This document shows positions 48,680 to 57,781 of a DNA stretch of 64,000 nucleotides, piece after piece. The DNA lies in contig CAVQUF010000002.1 of the NCBI GenBank assembly GCA_963716865.1, forward strand, positions 62,001 through 126,000, in the 5' to 3' direction. The notes beneath the pieces are model-generated. The model worked only from the letters and a program-made list of their open reading frames with translations, ran no database searches and was not told the origin of the DNA. Position numbers and translations under genes: made by a program. Each line of letters opens with the position of its first letter. Position 1 is the first letter of the stretch. Source of the DNA: AC-32 sp963716865. Its GTDB lineage: Bacteria; Actinomycetota; Thermoleophilia; Gaiellales; Gaiellaceae.

Positions 48680-50271
48680 GCTCCGAGCTCGCGCGGATCG
48701 CCGGGCCGCTCGGGGCGGCCGGGCTTGCGGCGCTCATGCTCGCGTCCGGGCGCACCTACCGGCTTGCCGGGCTCGCTGCCTGGGCAGCAGGCGTCGGCGC
48801 GCTCGCCGCCTACCTCGCGCCCTCGGGCCACACGGCGCTCCTCGGCGCCGCGGGGATCCTCGGGCTCGCGCTCGCGGCCGGAGGCGCCTGGCTGCTCGTC
48901 CGGTGGCCGTGGCTCCTGGCCCTGGCCGTCCTCGCGTGCGTTCCGGCCCGGATCCCGGTCTCGGTCGGCTCCACGCAGGCGAACCTGCTCGTGCCGCTCT
49001 ACGGCTTCGTCGCGGCCGCCGCGCTGGCGCTCGCCTGGGAACTCGTCAAAGGAGAAGATCGGCAGCGCGAGCTCGGCCCGCTCGCGCTGCCGCTCGCCGC
49101 GTTCGTCGGCTGGAGCGGACTCACGCTCGCGTGGGCCGACGACATCCGCCAGGGCTCGATCGAGCTGCTGTTCTTCTTCCTCCCGTTCGGCCTGCTCGCG
49201 GTCTCGCTTTCACGGCTGAGCTGGGACCGGCGCTGGGCACGGGTCCTCTACGGGGAGCTGATCCTGATGGCGCTCGTGTTCGCGGTCGTCGGCGTCGAGC
49301 AGTGGATCAACCGCGACATCTTCTGGAACCCCAAGCTGCTCGTCGGGAACATCTACGCGCCGTTCTACCGGGTCAACTCGGTCTTCTGGGACCCGTCGAT
49401 CTACGGGCGCTTCCTCGTCGTCGCGATCCTCGCGAGCCTCGTCATCGCGCTCTTCTCCCGGTCGCCGCGAGCCGTGATCGCCGCGGTGGTCGCTATCGGA
49501 GCGACGTGGGTCGGGCTGCTCTTCTCGTTCTCGCAGTCGAGCTTCATCGCGCTGATCGCCGGCGTGATCGTGGCGGCGGTGTTCGCCTGGCGGTGGCGGG
49601 CGCTCCTGCTGGTGGCCCTCGCCGCGGCGGTCTTCCTCGTCGCGGCCGCGGCCGCGCCGAACGTCCGCCACGCGATCACCCACCACGCCAGCGGCGGCCT
49701 GAACCGCGTGACGAGCGGACGCTCGAAGCTCGTCTCGAACGGCATCAAGATCGCCGAGCATCACCCCGTGGCCGGCGTCGGGATCGGCGGCTTCAGGCAC
49801 GCCTACGCGAAGCAGGTTGGCCTCCGCGGCAAGGAGCCGGCCGCGGCCGCCTCGCACAACACGCCGATCACGGTCGCCGCCGAGACGGGCGTGCCCGGCC
49901 TGCTGCTGCTCGGCTGGGTGCTCGTCGCCGGCTTCCTCTTCACGTTCCGCCGCGCGGGGCACGACCTCGCGGGCATGGCCGCGCTGGTCTTCGGGCTCGT
50001 CCTCGTCTCGATCGGGGTCCACAGCCTCTTCTACAACGCGTTCTTCGAGGATCCGACCGTCTGGGCCGCGCTCGGCCTGGCCGCCGTCGTCTCGAGGCAG
50101 CCGCGGGCCCCGCGGAAGCAGTCCTCAGCGGGCGGCCGTGACGAGCGCCCGCAACCGCCGCAGCTCGACCGGGAGGTAGAAGCCGAGCGGGAGCAGGACC
50201 AGCGGGTAGACGGCCGCCAGGGCGACCGCGCCCGCGAGCGGGACGTGGAGCGCCTTCCCGAGCGCGGTTAG
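48676..50271 (+). CDS. O-antigen ligase/polymerase-like (Wzy_C) membrane protein
   Basis: 531 residues with about eleven membrane helices and the family's extracellular loop VGIGGFRHAYAKQVGLRGKE, then ASHNTPITVAAETGVPGLLL (the Wzy_C/RfaL-type motif). It probably joins or polymerises glycan chains outside the membrane. The last 45 residues (from PRKQSSAGGRDE) are highly charged and read across the converging flippase gene by 147 bases. The true stop may have been lost, or the tail is a real cytoplasmic extension. ATG 48676 overlaps the previous stop. Confidence 0.82.
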   Translation: MSSELARIAGPLGAAGLAALMLASGRTYRLAGLAAWAAGVGALAAYLAPSGHTALLGAAGILGLALAAGGAWLLVRWPWLLALAVLACVPARIPVSVGSTQANLLVPLYGFVAAAALALAWELVKGEDRQRELGPLALPLAAFVGWSGLTLAWADDIRQGSIELLFFFLPFGLLAVSLSRLSWDRRWARVLYGELILMALVFAVVGVEQWINRDIFWNPKLLVGNIYAPFYRVNSVFWDPSIYGRFLVVAILASLVIALFSRSPRAVIAAVVAIGATWVGLLFSFSQSSFIALIAGVIVAAVFAWRWRALLLVALAAAVFLVAAAAAPNVRHAITHHASGGLNRVTSGRSKLVSNGIKIAEHHPVAGVGIGGFRHAYAKQVGLRGKEPAAAASHNTPITVAAETGVPGLLLLGWVLVAGFLFTFRRAGHDLAGMAALVFGLVLVSIGVHSLFYNAFFEDPTVWAALGLAAVVSRQPRAPRKQSSAGGRDERPQPPQLDREVEAEREQDQRVDGRQGDRARERDVERLPERG

Positions 50272-51561
50272 CCCGACGGCCACCCCGACCGCGAGCACGA
50301 TCCGGCGCCACTGGTAGCCGACGTGGAACACCTGCTGGGCGCGCACGGTCATGCCGAGGAACATGACGGTGTAGGCGACGAGGGTCGCCGCCGCGGCGCC
50401 CATCATCCCGTAGGGCGGGATCAGCACGAGGCAGAGCCCGATGTCCACGGCCGCGCCGATGCCGGTCACGACCCAGTTGAACTGCGTCTGCTTCGCCCGG
50501 CCGATCCCGATCGACATCACGTTGAAGGCGATGAAGGCCGTGCCTCCGTACACGAGCAGCGGCACGACCTGAGACGCGCCGTAGAAGCGCGGCCCGGTCA
50601 GCGCGCGGACGATCCAGGGCGAGAGCAGCGAGAGGGCCAGCGACGCCCAGCAGCAGATGTAGACGACGTACGTCAGGACGAAGGCGTACGTGCGCTTCGC
50701 CTCGGAGTCGTCCTCGATCGAGTACGCGAAGGCCGGCCAGGCGGTCCGGAGCGCGATCAGGAGCAGCAGCAATGCGCTCGAGACGCGCACGCCGACCGAG
50801 TAGAGGCCGACCTCCGCGGCGTTCTTCATCCGGAGCAGGAGGAAACGGTCGGCGAAGTCGATCGCCCAGAGCGCGAGCCCGGAGGGAACGAGCGGGAGGC
50901 CGAAGCGCTGCATCTGCCGGAAGAGCGGCCGGTCGAACTCGAGCCCGAGCTGGAAGCGCCGATAGGCCAGCAGCGCGAGGTAGACGAGGAGCGTGCCGGT
51001 GAAGTTGCCGACGATCACGCCGACCGCGCCCTTGTGGAGGACGGCGACGAGCTCGATCGTCGCGCCGACCGTGACCACGACGTTCACGAGCGTCGCCGCG
51101 ACGTACGCGACCGACCGCTCCTCGACGCGGAAGAGCGACGTCAGCTGCTCGTAGTTCATCTGCGCCCAGACGAGCACGAAGGCGGCGCGCACGAGGTTCG
51201 CCTGCGACGACGTCGAGAAGAGCCAGTCCGAGATCTGCGGCGCGAACGCGGAGCCGAGCGCGAGCGCGAGGGTCGCCATCCCCATCGTGAACCAGAAGGA
51301 GGTGCGGACGACGCGGATGCGCCCGCGCTCGTCGGGGGCGTCGAAGTAGAAGCGGAAGAACGCCATCGAGATCCCGGCGCGGAAGACGATCACGAGCACG
51401 ACCGAGAGCGCGATCAGCGTGTCCACGCGCCCGAGCTCCGTCCGCGTCAGGTAGCGCGTGACGACCGGCAGGAGGAAGAGCCCGATCAGCCGCGCGACGA
51501 TCGCGCCCAGCCCGTAGATGGCCGAGTGCTTGCCGAGTCGCCAGAGCTGCGTTCCTAGCAC
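50125..51561 (-). CDS. Polysaccharide flippase (Wzx-like, MOP superfamily)
   Basis: 478 residues with about twelve to fourteen membrane helices. The N-terminal GKHSAIYGLGAIVARLIGLF and VTRYLTRTELGRVDTLIALS are typical of polysaccharide biosynthesis flippases (RfbX/Wzx), which move lipid-linked oligosaccharides across the membrane. Start GTG 51561 is used since upstream residues do not belong to the family. The 3' end overlaps the ligase gene. Divergent from the epimerase at 51604 with a 42-base spacer. Confidence 0.88.
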   Translation of the reverse strand: MLGTQLWRLGKHSAIYGLGAIVARLIGLFLLPVVTRYLTRTELGRVDTLIALSVVLVIVFRAGISMAFFRFYFDAPDERGRIRVVRTSFWFTMGMATLALALGSAFAPQISDWLFSTSSQANLVRAAFVLVWAQMNYEQLTSLFRVEERSVAYVAATLVNVVVTVGATIELVAVLHKGAVGVIVGNFTGTLLVYLALLAYRRFQLGLEFDRPLFRQMQRFGLPLVPSGLALWAIDFADRFLLLRMKNAAEVGLYSVGVRVSSALLLLLIALRTAWPAFAYSIEDDSEAKRTYAFVLTYVVYICCWASLALSLLSPWIVRALTGPRFYGASQVVPLLVYGGTAFIAFNVMSIGIGRAKQTQFNWVVTGIGAAVDIGLCLVLIPPYGMMGAAAATLVAYTVMFLGMTVRAQQVFHVGYQWRRIVLAVGVAVGLTALGKALHVPLAGAVALAAVYPLVLLPLGFYLPVELRRLRALVTAAR

Positions 51562-51590
51562 GCCTAGAGTTTGCTGGATTGAGGCGCCGG

Positions 51591-51596
51591 TACACT
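51591..51596 (+). promoter_or_regulatory. Candidate -10 box TACACT before the epimerase gene
   Basis: TACACT ends 7 bases before GTG 51604 without a ribosome-binding site. Confidence 0.45.
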
Positions 51597-51603
51597 CCCG
51601 CGC

Positions 51604-52587
51604 GTGTCTCTGAGCGGGAAAACGATCCTGATGACGGGCGGCGCGGGGTTCATCGGCACCTCCCTCGCGCGGCGCCTGGTCGGGGAGAACGAGATCGTCA
51701 TCCTCGACAACCTGCACCGCGACTCGCTCACCGGGACCGAGCTCGCCGAGCACGCGAACCTGCGCTTCGTCCAGGGAGACGTGCTCGACCTTCCGCTCAT
51801 GCAGGAACTGTCCGCGGACGCGACCCACGTCGTCCACATGGCGGCGATCGCGGGCGTCGACAAGGTGCTCGAGAGCCGTGTGCGCACGATGCGCGTCAAC
51901 CTGATCGGCACCTACAACGTGCTCGAGGCGGCGCACGAGGCGGGGACGATCGAGCGACTGGTCGACTTCTCGACCAGCGAGGTCTTCGGCACGCACGCCT
52001 ACAAGGTCGAGGAGACGCATGTCACGTCGCAGGGCTCGGTCGGCGAGGCTCGCTGGACGTACGCGGTCTCGAAGCTCGCCGGCGAGTACCTCGCGCATTC
52101 CTACTTCGACGAGTTCGGCCTGCCGGCCGTGTCGGTGCGGCCGTTCAACGTCTACGGCCCGGGACAGGTCGGCAGCGGCGCGATCCACCACTTCACCGTG
52201 CGCGCGATCGCGGGTGACGAGCTCGTCATCCACGGCGACGGCTCGCAGATCCGCGCCTGGTGCTACGTGGACGACGTGGTCGAGGCGCTGCTCGTGATCC
52301 TCGAGAGCGACGAGGCCGTCGGGCAGGTCTTCAACATCGGGAACCCGCGCTCCGTCGTCACGGTGTTCGACCTGGCAGCCAGGATTCGCCGGCTCGCCGG
52401 GTCGGAGTCCGAGATCGTCTTCAAGCCGCTCCACTACACCGACGTCGAGATGCGGATCCCGAACGTGGACAAGGCCCGCAAGCTGCTCGGCTGGGAGCCG
52501 AAGATCGACCTCGACGAGGGCCTCGCGCGCACGATCGGGTGGTACCGCGAGCGGCGGCCCGTGCAGAGCCTGGCTCCTTCCGCGTGA
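51604..52587 (+). CDS. NAD-dependent sugar-nucleotide epimerase/dehydratase
   Basis: 327-residue extended SDR. NAD-binding MTGGAGFIGTSLARRL (about residues 10-25), catalytic STSEVFG (near 124) and YAVSKLAGEYLAHSYFDE (near 152), and RPFNVYGPGQVG are typical of UDP-glucose 4-epimerase/4,6-dehydratase-like enzymes in glycan loci. Exact sugar unclear. GTG 51604 with TACACT 7 bases upstream suggests leaderless transcription. The stop overlaps the next gene (GTGA). Confidence 0.88.
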   Translation: MSLSGKTILMTGGAGFIGTSLARRLVGENEIVILDNLHRDSLTGTELAEHANLRFVQGDVLDLPLMQELSADATHVVHMAAIAGVDKVLESRVRTMRVNLIGTYNVLEAAHEAGTIERLVDFSTSEVFGTHAYKVEETHVTSQGSVGEARWTYAVSKLAGEYLAHSYFDEFGLPAVSVRPFNVYGPGQVGSGAIHHFTVRAIAGDELVIHGDGSQIRAWCYVDDVVEALLVILESDEAVGQVFNIGNPRSVVTVFDLAARIRRLAGSESEIVFKPLHYTDVEMRIPNVDKARKLLGWEPKIDLDEGLARTIGWYRERRPVQSLAPSA

Positions 52588-54167
52588 AACTCGCGCTCGT
52601 CGCGGCGGCGGCGGCGGCGGTCGTGGTCGGGGTTCCTGGCGCAGGGGCGCAGGGGAAGCCGGCTCTCCGGCTCGTGGGCTTCGGCCCGGCCGTGATCAGC
52701 CCGAACGGCAACGGGATCAACGACGCCGTGCACCTGCGCGTGCGCGCGCCGGCAGGCTCGGTGCTCGGGCTGCGCGCGTACTTCTGGGGCGGGCGGCTCC
52801 ACGGCTGGCACCGGATCCGGACCGGCGTCACCGAGACCGCCGCCGCGAGCGGCACGACGACGCTGACCTGGGACGGGACCAACACCCTCGCCGGCCGCGA
52901 GGTCGGCGACGGAACCTACTTAGTAACAGTCTGTTACAAGGATCCGGGGCACAGGCTGCCGCCGGTGATCCCGCCGGCGCAGCAGCGGCCGGGGGCCGCC
53001 GAGGAGACGGTCACGAACCCGCCGTGGCACTTCTCCGGGTGCCTGAAGGAGCCGCGCGCCCTGCGGGTCGAGCGGCTCGCGGCATACGTGGACTCGACCT
53101 CGAGCTTCGGGCCGGGACAGCGCCCTCCGCTCGTGGTCTCGGCCGACGGCGGCCGGGCGCGCGTGCGGCTGGAGCAGGACTGCTCGGGCCGGGACTTCCC
53201 CGCCGGGCGGCTGCCGCGCGGGCTCCGCTCGGGCCTCTACCACTACATCGCGACCGATCCTGCCGGCGACGAGTTCGAGGCGCCGCTCGTCGTCCGCAAC
53301 GGTCGCTTTCCGGTCGACGACCCGCCTGCGCACACGGCGCTGCTCGTCTGGCCGTACCTGACCTGGCGCGCGTACAGCGCCTACGACGCCGACCTGAACG
53401 GGATCCCCGACACGTGGTACCAGTGGTGGCGGCAGCGGCGCGTCTCGTTCGTCGGGCCGCTGCTGCAGCGCGGGGAAGAGGACGACCACGAGGCCGCGGC
53501 GCCGTTCGAGCGCTGGGCCTGCGCGCGCAACGTGCGCGTCCAGAGCGTCACGGACGTCGAGCTCCGGCACATCCCGTTGTCGGCCCTTCGACGCTACGCC
53601 GCGGTCGTCTACCCGGGGCACAGCGAGTACTACCAGCCCGGGACCTACAACCTGCTCCGCCGCTACCGCAACGGCGGCGGGCACCTCTTCATCCTGCAGG
53701 CGAACCCGTTCTACCGGCCGGTGCGGATCGACCGGCGGCACAACGCGATGATCCTGCTCGACTTCGACGCGCGCAGCGCCCGCCGCTCCGACTTCGCGCT
53801 CGCGGGGGTCGGCTACGACGGCTGCTGCTTCCCGCGCTCGCGGGCCGCGCCGTACGTCGCGGCGACCGGCCGTGACTACGCGCGCGTGCGCTGGCTCTTC
53901 CGCGGCACGGGGATCGGCCCTGGTGACAGCTTCGGCTACGCAGGCTCCGAGAGCGACAGGATCGACCCGGCGTGGACGCCGCGAGACCACGTGGTCGCGG
54001 CCGAGGCGATCATGCCCGGCAAGTTCGGCGTGATCAACGCCGCGCTCGTCTGGTCGCGGGCCGGCCGGGGAGAGGTCCTCTCGACCGGCAACTACGACTT
54101 CCTGCGCATGGGCAGGGGCCTGACCTGGAAGCTGCTCGACAACGTGTGGCGCAAGTTCGTCGGCTAG
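52584..54167 (+). CDS. Secreted protein with N,N-dimethylformamidase beta-like C-terminal domain
   Basis: 527-residue precursor: signal peptide LALVAAAAAAVVVGVPGAGA, an N-terminal beta domain with VISPNGNGINDAVHLRVRAP (about 37-130), then a domain like the C-terminal part of dimethylformamidase large subunits (VWPYLTWRAYSAYDADLNGI, SVTDVELRHIPLSALRRYAA and VYPGHSEYYQPGTYNLLRRY). That domain is widespread in actinobacterial surface proteins of unknown function. Enzyme activity is not implied. A palindrome copy (52923) codes VTVC near residue 114. GTG 52584 overlaps the epimerase stop. Confidence 0.75.
   Translation: MKLALVAAAAAAVVVGVPGAGAQGKPALRLVGFGPAVISPNGNGINDAVHLRVRAPAGSVLGLRAYFWGGRLHGWHRIRTGVTETAAASGTTTLTWDGTNTLAGREVGDGTYLVTVCYKDPGHRLPPVIPPAQQRPGAAEETVTNPPWHFSGCLKEPRALRVERLAAYVDSTSSFGPGQRPPLVVSADGGRARVRLEQDCSGRDFPAGRLPRGLRSGLYHYIATDPAGDEFEAPLVVRNGRFPVDDPPAHTALLVWPYLTWRAYSAYDADLNGIPDTWYQWWRQRRVSFVGPLLQRGEEDDHEAAAPFERWACARNVRVQSVTDVELRHIPLSALRRYAAVVYPGHSEYYQPGTYNLLRRYRNGGGHLFILQANPFYRPVRIDRRHNAMILLDFDARSARRSDFALAGVGYDGCCFPRSRAAPYVAATGRDYARVRWLFRGTGIGPGDSFGYAGSESDRIDPAWTPRDHVVAAEAIMPGKFGVINAALVWSRAGRGEVLSTGNYDFLRMGRGLTWKLLDNVWRKFVG
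52923..52937. repeat. Palindrome copy 6, inside coding sequence
   Basis: GTAACAG, T, CTGTTAC (15 bp), with outer bases partly matching. Reads in frame as LVTVCY in the secreted protein. Confidence 0.7.
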
Positions 54168-55609
54168 CCCTCTGCGCCGCCTGCGCGCTGCTGCTGGCCG
54201 GGTGCGGGCACTCGTCGACGCCCAAACCCCCTCACGGCGGGCCGACGCTCCGGCTCGCGCTTCCGGCCCTGCCGAACACGGTCGATCCGGCCAAGGCGGC
54301 TGACCTGCCGTCCCTCAACATCGCGCACGAGATCTACGCGGGCCTGACCCGGTTCTCCGGGCGAGGCGTCGTGCCCGACCTGGCCGACTCGTGGGCGCGG
54401 AGCGAGGGCGGCCTCGTCTGGACGTTCCAGCTGCGCAAGGGCCTGCGCTGGAGCGACGACCGGCCGATCCGGGCCCAGGACTTCCGGGCGGCCTGGCTGC
54501 ACGCGCTCGACCCGTCGACGCGCTCGGCGTACGCGCAGGCGGAGATGGGGAACATCCGCGGCGCCCGCCGCTACCACGCGACCGGCCAGGGCGAGGTCGG
54601 CGTCGAGGCTGTGGACGACCGCACGCTGCGCGTGACCCTGGAGCACCCGGTGCCGTGGCTCGACCAGCAGGTCGCCTGGCCCGTGTTCTTCCCGCGACCG
54701 CCGGCTGCGGGCGCGTACAGCGGGCCGTTCCGGCTAATCGACGAGCCCAGCGGGCACCCGGTGCTCGAGCGGAACTTCAACTACTGGAACGCGGCCGCCG
54801 TGAAGCCGAGCCGCCTCATCCTGACGACCGCGACGAAGGGAGCCGACGCGATCCTCCCGCGCAACGTCGCGCCGCCCGGCTTCCACTGGGTCCAGACGGC
54901 CGCGGCGCCCAGCGGCTGGCGGGAGCTGCCGACGCTCGCCAGAGGGCTGCTCTGGCTCGTGACGCGCGGGACGCCGCTGGCCGACCCGAACGCGCGGGCG
55001 TTCGTCTACCGCTCGGTGCTCCAGATCGACCCGCGGCCCGGGCCGCTCGTCCCCCCGGCGATGCCGGGAGCCGCGACGGTCAACGCGGGCAGCCCGAGGC
55101 TGCGCGACTTCTCGACCGCGCCGCCGGCGACGCTCACGCTCGCCTATACCCGGCAGGACGTGGAAGGCACGCAGCTCGCGAACCGGATCCGCACTCGGCT
55201 CGGCCAGGAGGGCGTGGAGGTGAGCCTGAAGGCCGTCCCCACGCTCTCACAGCTCGTCCGCCTCGCCGGCCCGCCCGCCCAGCCGGGGATCGACCTGGTG
55301 CTCCTCGGCTGGAGCTCCGAGTACTTCGACGCCTACAACCTGCTCGACCTGTTCCCGTGCGGGAGCGCGTTCAACGTCGCGCGGTGGTGCGATCCGTCCT
55401 ACGACCGGCTGATGCGCCGCGCGGTCCGCACGCTCGACGACCGGTCGCGCTGGCGGCTCGAACGGAGGCTCGCCGCCATGGTCGAGGACGCGGTGCCGGC
55501 GGTTCCGCTCTACTCGCCGAAGGAGCACGTCCTCCTGAACCACGGCGTGGTCGGGTTCCGCTGGTCGCCGATCGGCTTCTACGAGCTGATGGGCATGACC
55601 CGCTCGTAG
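54146..55609 (+). CDS. ABC transporter substrate-binding lipoprotein (family 5, peptide/oligosaccharide type)
   Basis: 487 residues. Lipoprotein signal LALCAACALLLAGC (lipobox LAGC) followed by the SBP_bac_5 fold: ALPNTVDPAKAADLPSLNIA, then YAGLTRFSGRG, DSWARSEGGLVWTFQLRKGL, YSGPFRLIDEP and LVLLGWSSEYFDAYNLLDLF. These bind oligopeptides or other large solutes for ABC import, but no permease or ATPase genes are adjacent, so it may be an orphan with a surface role. Start GTG 54146, overlapping the previous gene by 22 bases. Confidence 0.85.
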   Translation: MAQVRRLALCAACALLLAGCGHSSTPKPPHGGPTLRLALPALPNTVDPAKAADLPSLNIAHEIYAGLTRFSGRGVVPDLADSWARSEGGLVWTFQLRKGLRWSDDRPIRAQDFRAAWLHALDPSTRSAYAQAEMGNIRGARRYHATGQGEVGVEAVDDRTLRVTLEHPVPWLDQQVAWPVFFPRPPAAGAYSGPFRLIDEPSGHPVLERNFNYWNAAAVKPSRLILTTATKGADAILPRNVAPPGFHWVQTAAAPSGWRELPTLARGLLWLVTRGTPLADPNARAFVYRSVLQIDPRPGPLVPPAMPGAATVNAGSPRLRDFSTAPPATLTLAYTRQDVEGTQLANRIRTRLGQEGVEVSLKAVPTLSQLVRLAGPPAQPGIDLVLLGWSSEYFDAYNLLDLFPCGSAFNVARWCDPSYDRLMRRAVRTLDDRSRWRLERRLAAMVEDAVPAVPLYSPKEHVLLNHGVVGFRWSPIGFYELMGMTRS

Positions 55610-56565
55610 ATGCCGAGCACCTGCCGCGCGACCGTCGTGTGGGCATGCACGCGCTCGACGTACTCACGGCTCTGGCGGCCGAGCTCCGGGAGCGACCCGC
55701 GCACGTCGATCAGCCCGGCGAGCACGTCCTCGAGATCCGACTCGCTCGACCGCACGAGCGGCAGCTCGACCCCGAACGCCTCCTCCGTCTCGGCGGCCGC
55801 CTCCTCGTCGAGGTGGACGACGACCGGCTTCGCGAGCGCCATCGACTCGATCGCGAGCATCCCGTACCAGCCGACCCGGAGCTGGTCGACGACCACGTCG
55901 GCCGCCGTGTAGCGGAGACGCGCCTCGCGGTTCGGGACGCCCTCGATCAGGTCGAGCTCGATCGGCGCCCCGCGCGCCCGTAGCGACTCGACCGCCGCGA
56001 GCACGGTGTCGGTCCCCTTGACCGCGCGCTTGCTCGGCGCGTGCGCGACGCGGAGCATGTCGCCGGGCTCCGTCGGCGCCGGCTCCCAGTCGGCGAGGAC
56101 GATCGCAGGCGGGACGACGTCGTAGTCCGGCCAGGGCCCACGCGGCGCGAGGCGCCGCGTGAGGAAGCTTCCGACGATCACCGCCCCGGCCCGGTGCAGG
56201 TAGCGCACCTCGGAGGCCGCCCGCCCGCGCAGGTCGGAGCCCCACGACTGGAACACGATCCCCTTGTGCATGAGCCGGAGGGCCGGCAGGTTCAGCCTCC
56301 GCGGCAAGAGCGTCAGGCCCGCGTGGAAGTGGAAGACATCGAAACGCGGAGCGGCCCACGCGAACGCGCGCAGCTGCTTGGGGAGGTTGAACGGCACGCT
56401 CGAGACGCGGCTCGTGTCCCGCAGCTCGAGGTTCACGTCGAAGCCGCGCTCGAACGGTCGCTCGTTGAAGACGAGCAGCGTGCTCTCGACTCCGAGCTCC
56501 CGCAGGCCCTGCGAGATCGCGCCGGGGCCGCCGGCGACGTTGATGGGCGCGTGAAGGACTCTCAA
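55579..56565 (-). CDS. Glycosyltransferase (GT-B fold, GT4-like)
   Basis: 328 residues beginning RVLHAPINVAGGPGAISQGL with the GT-B acceptor domain, a hinge at RVAHAPSKRAVKGTDTVLAA, and the donor-site LRVGWYGMLAIESMALAKPV and VVHLDEE. It belongs to the surface-polysaccharide cluster. The start is TTG 56565, which overlaps the ATP-grasp stop (TTGA), matching the couplings elsewhere. The 3' end converges on the substrate-binding protein gene (31-base overlap). Confidence 0.8.
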   Translation of the reverse strand: MRVLHAPINVAGGPGAISQGLRELGVESTLLVFNERPFERGFDVNLELRDTSRVSSVPFNLPKQLRAFAWAAPRFDVFHFHAGLTLLPRRLNLPALRLMHKGIVFQSWGSDLRGRAASEVRYLHRAGAVIVGSFLTRRLAPRGPWPDYDVVPPAIVLADWEPAPTEPGDMLRVAHAPSKRAVKGTDTVLAAVESLRARGAPIELDLIEGVPNREARLRYTAADVVVDQLRVGWYGMLAIESMALAKPVVVHLDEEAAAETEEAFGVELPLVRSSESDLEDVLAGLIDVRGSLPELGRQSREYVERVHAHTTVARQVLGIYERVMPISS

Positions 56566-57780
56566 GCCAATGCGCGCGCAGCGTCGATCTCGACGTCCAG
56601 CGCCTGGAGCGCCCGCTCCGTGAGGGCGTCGAGCTCCGCCTCGTCCGGCGCGGTCAGCAGGAGGTAGCCCAGCCGCTCGGCGCCGGACACGAGCGGCGGT
56701 AGCACCATGCCCTCGCGCCAGTAGAAGCCGGCCTCGTGCACGCCCTCGAGCGCGAGCGCAGGCGTTGCATCGAGCCGCACGATGCGGCCCGGAGGCGCGA
56801 CGACGAAACGGACCTGCCCGCACGGCGCGACGGCCTCGCCCGGCTCGAGCGCGTCGCGCGTCAGCTCTCCGAGCGACCAGAGCACGTTCGCCTGGATCGC
56901 GTCGAAGCCGGTGACGAGCTCGGCCAGCTCCGCATCCTTGCCGCCGCCGAGCCTGGCGCCGACCTCGATCACCCACGGCCGCCCGTCCTCGAGCCGCAGC
57001 TGGACGTACGACGGGCCGGTCTCGATCCCGACCGCGCGGCTGGCGCGGTGCGCGAGCTCGAACAGCTCGCGCTCCTGCTCGGCCGTGAGGCCCGAGGGGT
57101 AGCGGTGAGCCGTGCAGACCCCGAGCGGCGGCGGCGGGTGCAGGAGCCGCTGGGTGACGCTCATCGGGAAGTACTCGTCCTCGAGCAGGAAGCCGTTGAC
57201 GGTCAGCTCCTCGCCCTCGACGTAGCGCTCGAGCACGACCGCGCCGGTGCGGGAAGCCGCGAGCGCCCGCTCGAAGGCCGGCTCGAGCTCGCCCTCCGTG
57301 CGCACCTCGCTCACGCCGCGCTGCCCGGAGCCGTCGACCGGCTTGAGGACTGCGGGCAGGCCGAGATCGCTCGCGGCAAGGGTGGCATCATCGGGGCTGC
57401 CGACCTCGCGGCCGCCGGGCGAGGCGACCCCGGCCGCCTCGAACGCAGCTCGCATCCTCCGCTTGTCGGCGACCGTCTCCGCGGTCCGCACGGAGAGCCC
57501 GGGGAGCCCGAGGCGCTCGTGCGAGCCGCGCGGTCGGGAGCACGGCCAGGTCGGAGCCCATCGTCGCGACCGCGACCGGCTCGATCCCGAGCTCGCCCAG
57601 GTCGGCGAGGACGCCGTCGACGTCGGTGAAGCTCCGGACGACCGGGTAGTCGGCCTCGGCGAGGAGCGGGGCGGTCGCGGCTCCGTCGACCACGCACACC
57701 TCGTGCCCGAGCGCGCGGGCGCGCTCCAGGAGCCCGAGCTGGGACCTCGAGCCTCCCGAGAGGACGAACGCCTTGGGCAC
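56562..57780 (-). CDS. ATP-grasp family protein, with a frameshift
   Basis: The N-terminus (from GTG 57780) reads KAFVLSGGSRSQLGLLERAR, then VVDGAATAPLLAEADYPVV and MGSDLAVLPTARL. The rest continues in another frame from HERLGLPGLSVRTAETVADK, with DLGLPAVLKPVDGSGQRGVS, GAVVLERYVEGEELTVNGFL and PWVIEVGARLGGGKDAELAE (ATP-grasp, metal-binding). One extra base in the GC-run near 57533 would explain the break. ATP-grasp ligases join a carboxylate to an amine or thiol; in this cluster, decoration of a sugar or lipid with an amino acid is possible. The frameshift may be an assembly error. Confidence 0.75.
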
Positions 57781-57781
57781 G

